Shown in pieces: positions 41,534 to 50,018 of a DNA stretch of 64,000 bases. The position numbers were made by a program, and so were the translations under genes. Under the pieces are notes generated by a model that made no database searches, was not told where the DNA came from, and was given only the letters and a program-made list of their open reading frames with translations. Source of the DNA: Phycisphaerae bacterium (GTDB lineage: Bacteria; Planctomycetota; Phycisphaerae; Phycisphaerales; UBA1924). How positions within the stretch are numbered: position 1 is the first letter of the stretch; the number at the start of each line of letters is the position of its first letter. Location of the stretch: positions 297,470 to 361,469 of the forward strand of contig BQMO01000001.1 in the NCBI GenBank assembly GCA_022180725.1. The letters are read 5' to 3'.

Positions 41534-42787
41534 TCAGATCGAGTACGTCCCTCCCGGCCCGCCGCTGGACTGGCTGCTGGAGCCGCTGCCGCTACCGGAG
41601 CCGGAGGAGGAACTCGACGAAATCGACGAGCCGCTGGACTTGCTGGCCGACGATCCGCTGCTGCTGGAGGAGCCACTGCCGGAACTGGAGCCTGAGCCGC
41701 TTGAGCTCGAACCCGAGCCGGAGGAGTGGGCCGTCGCGGGCATGTCGTTGTGGACCCACACGCCCTCGGCCGAGAAGGTGTTCGTGCCGGGGATGTGGAT
41801 GGCCACGGTGCGGGTCGGGGCGTCGATGCGCTCGACGGTTTCGACGAGTTCCTCAGCGAGTCGCTCGCCGATCAGGTAGTCGCCCTTCTTGAGGAACTCC
41901 GCCGACGAGAAGCCCCATTCGTCGCCGCGGCGCATGAGGAACGGGTGCTCGGGCGTCGCCTTGATCCGGCGGTTGATCACAACGAACCCGCTGTGCTCGC
42001 CGAGCTTCACGCTGGCGACGCGGCCAACGGTCGGGATCGTGCCGCGCAGGCCGTGGTGCGACAGCCACTGGTACTGGGCGCGGTAGGGGACATCGACTTC
42101 GAGGCCGGGCACCTTGATCGTGGCGACGATGTCGCCGGGCTTGAGGTTCTCGATCGTGGTGACGCGGCCGTCGGCCAGGCGGACGAGCGTGCCGAAGAGG
42201 AGGCAGTTCGAACCCCCACCGCCACCTCCGCCCCCGCCTCCACCACCTCCTCCGCCGCCTCCACCGCCACCCGATCCGCCGCCTCCCGAACCACCACCTG
42301 AGCCGCCGCTTCCCGATCCGCTGCCGCCCGAGCCCCCCGACCCCCCCGAGCCGCCCGAGCCTGATCCGCCCGAACCACCCGAGCCGGAGCCACCGCTGCC
42401 GCCGGAACCCGACCCCCCCGATCCGCCCGAACCGCTGCTGCCACCGCCGCCGGAGGAGCCGCCCGATGCGCCCGAACTGCCGCCGCCACCGCTGGAGGCG
42501 CCGCTGCTTCCAGCGCCGGAGCTCCCCGATGCCCCGCTCGACGCTCCGCTGCTGGCCCCGCTGCTCGCGCCGCTCGATGCCCCGGAGGAACCGCTCGACG
42601 AGCCCGAGCCGCTGCTGGATGATCCGCTCGACGAACCCGACGAACTGCTGCCGCTCGACGAGGACGATCCCGACGAGGAACCCTCCGAACTGCCGGACGA
42701 GCCGGAGCCGGACCCCGAGCCTCCGGGGCCGCCGGTGGAGGCCCACACGGGGATGTAGAGGAAGTACCGGCGGGGTTCGTCGCTCAT
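41534..42787 (-). CDS. Ser/Gly-rich protein with internal Hint (intein-like) domain
   Basis: A 417-aa protein from ATG 42787, last gene of the phage B tail operon. Residues 20-193 are almost only Gly and Ser with Ala repeats (GASS). A Hint domain spans 195-347: it opens with Cys195 (CLLFGTLVRLADGRVTTIENLKPGD), has the TPEHPFLM block and ends VHND with Asn347. A second Ser-rich tail follows. Hint domains self-cleave or splice; +1 Asp in place of Cys/Ser/Thr suggests cleavage rather than splicing. A cell-surface-binding or self-releasing virion protein is likely. Confidence 0.75.
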   Translation of the reverse strand: MSDEPRRYFLYIPVWASTGGPGGSGSGSGSSGSSEGSSSGSSSSSGSSSSGSSSGSSSSGSGSSSGSSGASSGASSGASSGASSGASGSSGAGSSGASSGGGGSSGASGGSSGGGGSSGSGGSGGSGSGGSGGSGSGGSGGSGSGGSGGSGGSGGSGSGSGGSGGGSGGGGSGGGGGGGGGGGGGGGGGGGGSNCLLFGTLVRLADGRVTTIENLKPGDIVATIKVPGLEVDVPYRAQYQWLSHHGLRGTIPTVGRVASVKLGEHSGFVVINRRIKATPEHPFLMRRGDEWGFSSAEFLKKGDYLIGERLAEELVETVERIDAPTRTVAIHIPGTNTFSAEGVWVHNDMPATAHSSGSGSSSSGSGSSSGSGSSSSSGSSASKSSGSSISSSSSSGSGSGSGSSSQSSGGPGGTYSI

Positions 42788-43689
42788 CCCTGGTTCTCCT
42801 GCGCTGGGTAGGCGGGCTGATACCACCCGGCGGTGCTGACGGGTTTCGAGCACTCGGCGGCCGCGTCGCTCACGGCCTGCTCGAAGGGCACGAACTCGAA
42901 CGCCTTCAGAGCGCACGCCTCGGGGTCTGGCGCGCAGTTGACCACGCGGAAGCGGTGCTGCTCGAAGTGCGGCTTCAAGGCCTCGAAGCGCTTCTGGAGG
43001 CTCTCGTACAGGATGGTGTTGTGGCGGATCGCGTCCTTGCTGCGGTGCTCGTCGAAGGCGTAGCGTCGCTCGCGGTCCATCTTGAAGTCCGCGCCGAGCA
43101 GATACACCGTGCGGAAGCCCAGGTAGTGCAGGAGGTGCAGCGCGGCGAGCATGACCGAGCGCTTGCCCTTGATGCCCAGCGAGTCCGTGTGCTCGCCGTC
43201 CTGGCCCCAGTTGATCGTGTCGGACTTCAAGAACCGGCTGTGGTCGAAGTGGTCGCTGCGGCGGTAGAACAGCACGCCCGGCATCTGCCGCACCTTGAAC
43301 GCGCTCGCACGGAACGAGCCGTCGGGGTTCTGAACGCGGAGGCGCTTGTCGAAGTGGGAGACGGGCACGATCTTCAGGATGCCCGGGTCCTTCCAGCCCG
43401 TGTCGATGAAGCGGCCGGGATCATCGACGCAGGTCCACAGGGTGGGGCGATGCACGGCCCAGGCGTTGTTGACGGCCATCGTGATGATGCCGCGACGGTT
43501 GAGCCGCGACAGGTCGAGTTGGGCGAGCGAAGGCCCCGACAGGATCAGGAACGCCGAGCGACCCCGGTAGAAGTCGCACAGGGAGACGGAGTCGAAGTCG
43601 GCGGTGTAGAGGCGCACGCCGCTCCGTGCGGGCCTGCGCTGCTTGAGCCCCGCCTGCAATGCCGCGATATCGCCACCATTCTCACGCAT
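42784..43689 (-). CDS. MptE/DUF115-like protein in tail module
   Basis: A 301-aa protein from ATG 43689; its stop overlaps the Hint start (ATGA). FLILSGPSLAQLDLSRL followed by MAVNNAWAVHRPTLWTCVDDP is the GxSL...N pattern of DUF115/MptE-like and related nucleotide-sugar-using proteins. A later block LLHYLGFRTVYLLGADFKMD includes a metal-binding-like GADFKMD. It may attach sugar or phosphate to virion or surface molecules. Placing such an enzyme in a tail operon is uncommon. Stop codon and start codon coupling is tight. Confidence 0.6.
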   Translation of the reverse strand: MRENGGDIAALQAGLKQRRPARSGVRLYTADFDSVSLCDFYRGRSAFLILSGPSLAQLDLSRLNRRGIITMAVNNAWAVHRPTLWTCVDDPGRFIDTGWKDPGILKIVPVSHFDKRLRVQNPDGSFRASAFKVRQMPGVLFYRRSDHFDHSRFLKSDTINWGQDGEHTDSLGIKGKRSVMLAALHLLHYLGFRTVYLLGADFKMDRERRYAFDEHRSKDAIRHNTILYESLQKRFEALKPHFEQHRFRVVNCAPDPEACALKAFEFVPFEQAVSDAAAECSKPVSTAGWYQPAYPAQENQG

Positions 43690-44269
43690 GGTTGAACACC
43701 CCCGCGATGTACCCCCCACGAGGATCGCCGAGTCCCTGACGCACCGTGCCGACGCGGCCGATCCGGTCGAGCCACCACTTGATGGGTCGCACCGTCGGAT
43801 GCAACCCCTCGCCGTTGACCTTGGTCTTGCTCTCCCGCGTGCAGATCGAGAACACAAAGCCCCCGCCCGGCACGGCGATCCGCCGCATCTCGTCGAGCAC
43901 CTCGTCCACTTCCTCGGGGAGCAGGTGTTCGAGGGCGTCGAACGAGGTCACCACGTCGGCGATGCCGGCGGAGACGGGCACGCGGTGCATGGGCGCCACG
44001 ATGTCCGCCTCGGGGAAGGCGAAGTCGATGCCCAGGCCGTCGATCCCGAGCCGTCGGAGGTGCTGAACAAAGAGGTTTCGGCCGCAGCCGAAGTCCACCA
44101 CGAACGTGGGGCGGGGCTTCCATCCCTGCACCAGCCGGTACGCGAAGCGCCCGTGGTTGGTGGAGCCGTAGTTGCCCCCGGAGTGCCCAGCGAGCGCGAG
44201 GTACTTGCGCCGCTCGTGCTCGCGGCGGGCTTCCAAATCAACGGGGATGTTCTCGTGGGGATCAGACAT
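43682..44269 (-). CDS. Class I SAM-dependent methyltransferase
   Basis: A 195-aa Rossmann-fold methyltransferase. The AdoMet loop FVVDFGCGRNLFVQHLRRLG and the acidic GIDFAF end of strand 2 are clear, and VVTSFDALEHLLPEEVDEVLDEMRRIAVPGGGFVFSI matches the methyltransferase_11 core. It overlaps both neighbours by 8 bp. Together with the MptE-like gene and the Hint protein it forms a three-gene set at the tail end, likely modifying a glycan or small molecule. It lacks DNA-methyltransferase motif IV. Confidence 0.8.
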   Translation of the reverse strand: MSDPHENIPVDLEARREHERRKYLALAGHSGGNYGSTNHGRFAYRLVQGWKPRPTFVVDFGCGRNLFVQHLRRLGIDGLGIDFAFPEADIVAPMHRVPVSAGIADVVTSFDALEHLLPEEVDEVLDEMRRIAVPGGGFVFSICTRESKTKVNGEGLHPTVRPIKWWLDRIGRVGTVRQGLGDPRGGYIAGVFNHA

Positions 44270-45296
44270 ACAGCCACACCGGGACGTCGAACTCGACCAG
44301 TTCCATTCCGTTGAGGGCTTGGAACGCCCAGACCGTTCCGCCGCGCGTGTCGCGCTCGGCGACCATCTCCACCGCGACGCCCTTGAGGATGGGGCGGAGC
44401 ATCGGCACCGCCGCCTTGCGCGGGCAGTAGCCCGCGGGGTCGAGGGGTTCGAGTTGCCCGGGCACGAAGAGCGAACGCAGGCCGCCGAAACCATCGGTCC
44501 CTTCGGGCTCTTCCTCCGGCACGTCGCTGTGATGGCTCTCGAACCTGTTGATGGCCCATCGCGCCGGGTCCTCTTCGCCGCCCGCGCCCTTGGAGGACAG
44601 ACCCTCCTCGACCACGACGTAGCGCCCGAAGGTGTCGCTGCCCGGATCGCCGTCAATCGCGGCCTCTGTCCACGAATAGCGCCAGCGGAAGCGCTCACCT
44701 TCGATCTCGCGGGCCTCGCCAAGGATGGCGACGATGCGGCCCCCGCGCGGGCGGCCCACCTCGACCAGCGCCCACTTCTCGCCGACGCCCTCTTCCTTCC
44801 ACAGGATCGCCGCACTCCCCGTGCCCGCGGACGTGAGCACGGTTTCGTCGGGTGCGACCTCGGCGAACGCGTGCTCCTCGTCCTCGATGAGCACCCGCGC
44901 TGGCGTGACGCCGTGGACGACGCACAGGCCGACCTCGCCGCGCGGGATCGGCTCGCGTGCGATGGCGAACGAACCCGGGCGCGTCGTGTCGGTGGGCGTG
45001 ATGCCCTTGAAGGCCAGGCGGTTCTGGAACGACTTCTCCGGGCCGTCCTCGCCGGGGAGAAAGAGCGGGCCGTCGATGGCCAGGGCGTGGTAGCGCTCCA
45101 GATCCGCGCCGCTGTCGTTGCGCACGGCGACGACGCCACCGCCGATGAAGGACCGCCCGCCGTCCCATAGGTCACCGCCGCGGCGGTCCTGCTGGCGGCG
45201 GCGCGCGTCCAGCGCCGCATCGACGAAAGCGTTGTACGCCCGCGCGGGGATGCGGAGCGGATCGCCGCGCCGGACTTTGCGGAGGTCGTCACCCAT
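44262..45296 (-). CDS. Phage tail/baseplate-like protein
   Basis: A 344-aa protein with no recognised domain. It begins with a basic DLRKVRRGDPLRIPARAYNAFVDAALDARRR, then alternating strands with DGPLFLPGEDGPEKSFQNRLAF and VGLCVVHGVTPARVLIEDEEHAFAEV. This opening recurs in phage tail proteins of planctomycete-like phages just after tape-measure and distal tail genes. Rich in beta structure, no signal peptide. The role as baseplate or tip structural protein is inferred from position. Confidence 0.55.
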   Translation of the reverse strand: MGDDLRKVRRGDPLRIPARAYNAFVDAALDARRRQQDRRGGDLWDGGRSFIGGGVVAVRNDSGADLERYHALAIDGPLFLPGEDGPEKSFQNRLAFKGITPTDTTRPGSFAIAREPIPRGEVGLCVVHGVTPARVLIEDEEHAFAEVAPDETVLTSAGTGSAAILWKEEGVGEKWALVEVGRPRGGRIVAILGEAREIEGERFRWRYSWTEAAIDGDPGSDTFGRYVVVEEGLSSKGAGGEEDPARWAINRFESHHSDVPEEEPEGTDGFGGLRSLFVPGQLEPLDPAGYCPRKAAVPMLRPILKGVAVEMVAERDTRGGTVWAFQALNGMELVEFDVPVWLYV

Positions 45297-45299
45297 TCG

Positions 45300-46121
45300 T
45301 CATCCCAGTTGCAGTCCCGCGAAACTCCCGCTCTCGTACACACGCTCGACGTAGGCCGCGATGGGGCGCTTCACGAGCGTCTTGGCGGCGGTGTCCTCCT
45401 GGTCGCTGTACCGCACCCACAGGTACTCCCACCCCTTCTTGGTGATGCCGTTGATCGGGCCGATCGAGAGGCCCGAGACGTTGGGGCTGGCGGCGAAGCG
45501 GTAGGTGATCTCCCAGTCGGCCTCAGCGCCGCTGCCGCGCTTCGAGCCGCTCGCGCCGAGGAAGAGCACCTCACCGGGCGCAAAGCCGCGGAAGCCGTCG
45601 GCGTTGACCTTGCCGGTGAGGTTGAACAGCACGCCCTTGTACGCGCCGGTGATCGCCGCATCGGGCTTGTAATGCGTCTCGGCGAAGTGGTAGACGGGGA
45701 CGGTGATGTCGATCCCCTCGACGCCGTCGGCGCTGACGCCGATGGCCCCCTGGAAGTCGGGCGCGACCATGCCCGGCGCGGGGACGCGCTGGACGGTGGC
45801 CAGCGACTGCGTGATGTGCTGCGTGCCCCCGCCGGTGTCGAACTGGAAGGAGGACTCGCCCGTGGGCAGGCCGCCCCCGCCGCCGGAAAGGGCGTAGCGG
45901 GCCAGGCCGTCCCACAGGCCCGGCCCCAGCGGCTCTACCTGCACACTCTGGCGGGGGAGGTTGGCGTAGGTGTTCGGGGCCTCGGCTTCCAGCGCATCGC
46001 GCGCGGCGATGTCGTTGTCCGTGCCCAGCACGATGTACGCGAGCTCCGCCGAGGAGTTGCTCCCCGTGACGCTCTTGACGAGCCTGCGTGACTCGAACTT
46101 CTCGCGCACCTCGATGGGCAT
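45300..46121 (-). CDS. Phage distal tail-like protein
   Basis: A 273-aa protein that directly follows the tape-measure gene (12 bp). MPIEVREKFESRRLVKSVTGSNSSAELAYIVLGTDND, then a Gly-rich linker and a C-terminal beta domain with ITYRFAASPNVSGLSIGPINGITKKGWEYLWVRYSD. Position corresponds to distal tail or tail-tip adaptor genes. No recognised motif confirms this. It is translated 4 bp upstream of the 344-aa gene. Confidence 0.55.
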   Translation of the reverse strand: MPIEVREKFESRRLVKSVTGSNSSAELAYIVLGTDNDIAARDALEAEAPNTYANLPRQSVQVEPLGPGLWDGLARYALSGGGGGLPTGESSFQFDTGGGTQHITQSLATVQRVPAPGMVAPDFQGAIGVSADGVEGIDITVPVYHFAETHYKPDAAITGAYKGVLFNLTGKVNADGFRGFAPGEVLFLGASGSKRGSGAEADWEITYRFAASPNVSGLSIGPINGITKKGWEYLWVRYSDQEDTAAKTLVKRPIAAYVERVYESGSFAGLQLG

Positions 46122-46133
46122 CCGTCACTCCGA

Positions 46134-48128
46134 TCAGCCGAACGTCAATCCGCCCGTCCCCGCCGCGTCGGCCAGTCGCTTGGTGTGCCTCGCCGTCTGC
46201 TCCGTTGCGCGGGCCGTGCGCTCGGCGGTGTCGTTGCCCGCGGCCAGACCCTGCGCGGCCTTGGCGTTGAACGTGCCGCGCACGCTGATCCCCTTGGCCA
46301 GCAGGTCGCCCAGGCCCGCGATGCGATCGTCGAACTCGGCCATGAGGTCGCGGGGCGAACGGGACGGACCCCGCTCCGCGTCCGCCGCCTCGCGTTTCTG
46401 GCGGGCCAGTTCGATCGCGTCGGCGAGCTTCTTCTTCGCGGCGTCGAGGGCGGCACGCGACTCGGCAAGGCCCGCCTCCGTGTCCTTGCGGAGGGCCTCC
46501 TGCGCGTTCTCGAAGTCCTGGCCGATTGCCGCGAGCGTCGCTTCGTGGATGGCGGCGGCCTGCTCCCGCTCGGCGGCGCGCCTGCGCTCGCGCGCGGCCA
46601 CGTCGCGCTGGGCGGCGTCCTCCAGTTCGATCAGCCGCGATTCGAGTTGCTGGTCCACGGCCTTCTTGGCGGCGTCCACGTCCAGCCCGGAGTCGAACAG
46701 CCCCTGGATCTCCAGCATGCGTTTGGCGACCCACGACGACGCAGACTCCCAGACCTGCTGGAACCCGGTCGTGAAGTTCGTCCACGTCTTGCTGAGGAAC
46801 GCCGTGGTCTCGATCCACGCGACCTCGATGGCATGGAAGCCGATTTCGGCAGCGGCCAGCGCCCCGTACCACATGGACTGCGCGGTGCCGACGAAGAACT
46901 GCTTGGCCTCAAGCCAGACCTTGTTGAGCGCCGCGACGCCCTGCTGCCAGGCGACCTTCAGCGAGAGCCACAGGATCTCGGCGGCCAGGGCGATGTCGCC
47001 GGCGGCGAGGGCATCGGAGATGCCGCCGATGACCTTGGTGGCCCAGTCGCGCAGGCGCGTGAACTGCTCCCCGAGCCATTCGAGGGCCGCCCCGCCCGTG
47101 CCGCTGGTGACCAGGAGCGCCGCGCCCAGGCCCACGACGGCGGCGATAACCAACCCGACGGGGCTGAGCAGGGCCCCCAACGCCGCCCCGACCAGCCCGA
47201 ACGCCGCGCCGATGCCGGAGACGACGCTGGCCAGCACGCCCATCGCCGCGCCGATGCCGGTGATCGCCACGCCAAGACCGATGAGGGCGGCCCCGACCAC
47301 CACGACCCCCGCCGCGACCTTCAGCGCCCAGACGACGAGGTCGTTGTTCCGCTTGATCCAGTCGGTGGCGGCGACGATGATGCGCGTGATCCGCTGCGAG
47401 AGGTTCTTGATTGTGGGCGCGAGCGTCCCGCCGATGGCGAAGACTCCCTGCTTGACCGCGCGCCACAGGATGTTGAGCGTGTCGTTGAGTTCCGCGGCGT
47501 CCCGGGCCGTCTGCGTGCTGACGGTCAGGCCCAGGCTGCGGGCCTGCTGCTGCAACTCCTCGATCCCCGCCGCGCCCGCCGAGAGCAGGGGGAGCAGTTT
47601 CGTCCCGGCCCGTCCGAAGATCTCCATCGCCAGCGCCGTGCGCAGGGCCGGGTCGGTGACCTGAGCAAGGCGATCGGCCAGGCGCCTGAACTGCTGATCG
47701 GGCGAAAGGCCAGCAAGGTCCTCAACCGACAGGCCGAGCATCGCGAGCGCCTGCTGCGCCGAGGCCGAGCCCTTGGCGGCGTCCACGAGCGAGCGCTGCA
47801 TGAACTTCAGGCCGTTCTCCAGCGTTTCCAGGTCCGCCCCCGACTGCTCGGCGGCGAAGCCCAGCTCGCTCAGGGCCTCGGCGCTGACGCCGGTGCGCAA
47901 ACTCATCTTGTCGAGCGTGTCGCCCATGCCGGAGAAGACCTTCACGCTCCCCAGCAGGGCCGTGACCGCCGCCGCGCCGATCCCCGCCAGTCGCGTGCCG
48001 GCGCTACGGAGCCCCTGGCCGAAGGCCTCCAGCCGCTTCTGGGCGCGGCGGAGCCCGGCGCTGAGCTTGTCGCTCACGCCGAGTTCCACGAACGCCCGTC
48101 CGGCCCGGATGCCCCGCGTGTCGGCCAT
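46134..48128 (-). CDS. Tail tape measure protein
   Basis: A 664-aa protein. The N-terminus has FVELGVSDKLSAGLRRAQKRLEAFGQGLRSAG and the typical SGMGDTLDKMSLRTGVSAEALSELGFAAEQSGADLETLENGL motif of tape-measure proteins. Several hydrophobic Gly/Ala/Val-rich helices cover about 275-345, and the rest is alpha-helical with a long charged coiled coil (about 475-600). It sets tail length and passes through the host envelope during DNA entry; its length predicts a tail of roughly 100 nm by the usual 1.5 angstrom per residue rule. Confidence 0.88.
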   Translation of the reverse strand: MADTRGIRAGRAFVELGVSDKLSAGLRRAQKRLEAFGQGLRSAGTRLAGIGAAAVTALLGSVKVFSGMGDTLDKMSLRTGVSAEALSELGFAAEQSGADLETLENGLKFMQRSLVDAAKGSASAQQALAMLGLSVEDLAGLSPDQQFRRLADRLAQVTDPALRTALAMEIFGRAGTKLLPLLSAGAAGIEELQQQARSLGLTVSTQTARDAAELNDTLNILWRAVKQGVFAIGGTLAPTIKNLSQRITRIIVAATDWIKRNNDLVVWALKVAAGVVVVGAALIGLGVAITGIGAAMGVLASVVSGIGAAFGLVGAALGALLSPVGLVIAAVVGLGAALLVTSGTGGAALEWLGEQFTRLRDWATKVIGGISDALAAGDIALAAEILWLSLKVAWQQGVAALNKVWLEAKQFFVGTAQSMWYGALAAAEIGFHAIEVAWIETTAFLSKTWTNFTTGFQQVWESASSWVAKRMLEIQGLFDSGLDVDAAKKAVDQQLESRLIELEDAAQRDVAARERRRAAEREQAAAIHEATLAAIGQDFENAQEALRKDTEAGLAESRAALDAAKKKLADAIELARQKREAADAERGPSRSPRDLMAEFDDRIAGLGDLLAKGISVRGTFNAKAAQGLAAGNDTAERTARATEQTARHTKRLADAAGTGGLTFG

Positions 48129-48560
48129 TCAGCCTCCCTTGCGAATCGAGTTCCGCCACCAGAGCGGCAGCTTCGGCCGCTCCTTCTCCAGCGCGGGGGC
48201 CATGAACGGCCGCGCGGCGATCTTGACCTTCCGCGACACGAGCCGTCCCCGCCGCCGTTGATGAACTACCGTCTCTCCGCCGTGTTCCAGCGCCTTGGTC
48301 GCGGTGCTCTTGGCGAACCCCACCGGCCCGACGACCACCGAGTCGCTGGCGCGGTCGTACCCGAAGAGGATCAACTTCCGCAGGCTCCCCTCGTGCGAGT
48401 GCGGCGTCTTGCCCGGCGGGGCGGTCCCCTTGCGCTTGCGGATGCTCGTCCGCGCCGCCGTTCGGATGAAGGCACCGGCCTGGCTGAGCACCTTCCGCTT
48501 GGCGCTGTCGACCGCCGCCATGACGACGTGCCGGTCGAAGAACATGTCTTTGATGCGCAT
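48129..48560 (-). CDS. HK97 gp10-like tail component
   Basis: A 143-aa protein starting at ATG 48560, immediately before the tape-measure gene. MRIKDMFFDRHVVMAAVDSAKRKVLSQAGAFIRTAARTSIRKRKG is the start of HK97-gp10/virion morphogenesis proteins, and ARPFMAPALEKERPKLPLWWRNSIR closes the fold. Members are head-tail or tail completion proteins. Its upstream side is occupied by the divergent winged-helix gene promoter region, so its own late promoter must lie further right or be read through. Confidence 0.65.
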   Translation of the reverse strand: MRIKDMFFDRHVVMAAVDSAKRKVLSQAGAFIRTAARTSIRKRKGTAPPGKTPHSHEGSLRKLILFGYDRASDSVVVGPVGFAKSTATKALEHGGETVVHQRRRGRLVSRKVKIAARPFMAPALEKERPKLPLWWRNSIRKGG

Positions 48561-48663
48561 GGTGATCACGCTAAAACCCATCCAGAACGCGAACAGATGA
48601 CGCCAAAGAGCGTCAAATGTACGTATACGTGCAAATATGTTCGCTTTCGTACACCAAATACGT

Positions 48664-48692
48664 TTGACTATGATGCTGCTACGTGCGACAAT
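48664..48692 (+). promoter_or_regulatory. Strong sigma-70-like promoter of the winged-helix moron
   Basis: TTGACT (48664-48669), a 17-nt spacer and GACAAT (48687-48692), followed by AAGGAG (48709-48714) and ATG 48722. The surrounding 48570-48715 stretch is distinctly A+T-richer than the rest of the window. This is the only near-consensus housekeeping promoter seen, which suggests that the gene is expressed from the prophage. Confidence 0.75.
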
Positions 48693-48721
48693 GGTCGTGT
48701 CATTTGAAAAGGAGATTGCCA

Positions 48722-49183
48722 ATGACGACTGAAGACCTCGTGAACGTCCTGGTTCCCCGCAAGCACCTGTCGCAGGTTTATGGGCTGATCGCCCAACTGG
48801 AAGGCGCGTCTGCTGCTCCGACTGCGACAATGGACGAGTCGCCGACGACCAGCGACTCGACAGACGAGTGGACTCCAGCCCGCCTTCGCACGATGGTGGA
48901 GGACTCTGGCCCAGCGATGCGCGACATCCTCCGCGGGCTGGCATTGCGTCCCGGCGAGTGGCTTACCACGCAGGATCTGGCCACGGCGCTGAAGAACAAG
49001 CCGAAGGCCGACTGGAACACGATTGCCGGCACGCTCGGCGCGTTCGGCCGTCGCGTCAAGAGCCGGTACGGTCTTGAGACGTGGCCTTTCCAGGTCAAGC
49101 GCGACCATGAGCGGCACTGCTGGATTTACTCGATGAGCAGGGAGATGGCCACGAAGGTGCTCGCCCTGCTCAACGGCAAGTGA
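48722..49183 (+). CDS. Winged-helix-like protein, moron in phage B tail module
   Basis: A 153-aa protein on the opposite strand to all surrounding tail genes. Residues about 60-150 include TPARLRTMVEDSGPAMRDILRGLALRPGEWLTTQDLATALKNKPKADWNTIAGTLGAFGRRVKSRYGLETWPFQV, a winged-helix-like region of the DUF6416 type (W, L and PG positions fit; family assignment uncertain). With its own strong promoter it is a classic moron and could regulate host or prophage genes, or provide superinfection immunity. Confidence 0.7.
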   Translation: MTTEDLVNVLVPRKHLSQVYGLIAQLEGASAAPTATMDESPTTSDSTDEWTPARLRTMVEDSGPAMRDILRGLALRPGEWLTTQDLATALKNKPKADWNTIAGTLGAFGRRVKSRYGLETWPFQVKRDHERHCWIYSMSREMATKVLALLNGK

Positions 49184-49218
49184 TCCAACGGGGACGCACG
49201 GGTTGGGGGAGCGACGTG

Positions 49219-49695
49219 TCATGACGTCGCCCCCTCGCCCGCCATGTCGCGGCCGGTCTCCAGGCCCTTGTTAAACGACGCCTCCTTCTCCTTGCGCAGC
49301 CGCCCGCTCCCGATGAACAGCCCGACGATGCCCGTGAGCGCAGGCAGAGCCGGGCCGAGCACGGGCAGGCCCGCGACCGTCGGGCCGACGGTGTCGAGGG
49401 CCGAGAGCGTGAGTTGTCCAAGCAGGCCACGGACTTCGCCGGCGCGCTGGATGTTGCCCTTCCACTGCGCGCCGGTGGCCTGCGTCTGGTTGAACCAGTG
49501 CTGGTATTCGGCCTCGGCCTCGTTCAGCGAGAGCGTCGAGCGCAGACCGGTGGTCTGCTGGATCGCGTTGGGCGTCTTGACCTTGACGAGGTCGCCAAGA
49601 TCAATCCCGGCGCACGACGCGAGCACCAGCGCCAGCAGGAGCAGGCCGACGAGATAGACGACGTGACGGGTGGAGAGCGAACCTAGGAACTTCAT
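49219..49695 (-). CDS. Phage-encoded lipoprotein with C-terminal membrane segment
   Basis: A 158-aa protein from ATG 49695, whose start overlaps the chaperone-extension stop. Signal peptide VVYLVGLLLLALVLASC ends in a lipobox with Cys28 for lipidation. A second hydrophobic helix (VAGLPVLGPALPALTGIVGLFIGSG) follows near residue 115, with RLRKEKE after it. The middle has an amphipathic segment (LNEAEAEYQHWFNQTQATGAQWKG). It would be anchored in the cytoplasmic or outer membrane; lysis accessory or superinfection exclusion are candidate roles. Confidence 0.65.
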   Translation of the reverse strand: MKFLGSLSTRHVVYLVGLLLLALVLASCAGIDLGDLVKVKTPNAIQQTTGLRSTLSLNEAEAEYQHWFNQTQATGAQWKGNIQRAGEVRGLLGQLTLSALDTVGPTVAGLPVLGPALPALTGIVGLFIGSGRLRKEKEASFNKGLETGRDMAGEGATS

Positions 49696-50018
49696 CCGTG
49701 AACCTCCATGAGCAGGTTGGGAACCTTGCCGTCGATGAACACGTCCTTCAGGACCGAGACGGGGACCGTGATGCGGCGTTGTGCGTGGGAGCGCTGGGCG
49801 AAGGGGTCGAAGTCGCTGGGCTGGAGTCGGCGGGATCGCTTGGGATCGCGGTGCAGGTTGGCGATGACGGAGAGGCACGAGGAAGCGATGGACCAGTCGT
49901 GACGCTGCCGCCCTTCAAGCATCTCCATCAACTCGCGGAGCGTCAGGGGGCCGGGATCGACGCCGACGGCTCCGGCGCAGTGCCAGACGTGCCGCCAGGC
50001 GTCGGCGGCGGTTGGTCC
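49692..50018 (-). CDS. Tail assembly chaperone extension in -1 frame (GT-like)
   Basis: An open frame of about 108 codons with no clear start. Its protein-like part reads ADAWRHVWHCAGAVGVDPGPLTLRELMEMLEGRQRHDW...IANLHRDPKRSRRLQPSDFDPF, typical of the second tail chaperone of siphophages. It lies in the -1 frame relative to the upstream chaperone (49943-50476) and overlaps its last 25 codons. A -1 ribosomal frameshift, as in lambda G/GT, is the simplest way to express it; the shift site is not obvious. Confidence 0.6.
   Translation of the reverse strand, partial: GPTAADAWRHVWHCAGAVGVDPGPLTLRELMEMLEGRQRHDWSIASSCLSVIANLHRDPKRSRRLQPSDFDPFAQRSHAQRRITVPVSVLKDVFIDGKVPNLLMEVHG

Noticed and set aside
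42114..42758. Pro-rich plus-strand frame opposite the Ser/Gly arm
   Set aside because: Pure PPEPPxP composition is the reverse complement of Gly/Ser codons; no start context, and the opposite strand carries the Hint gene in an operon.
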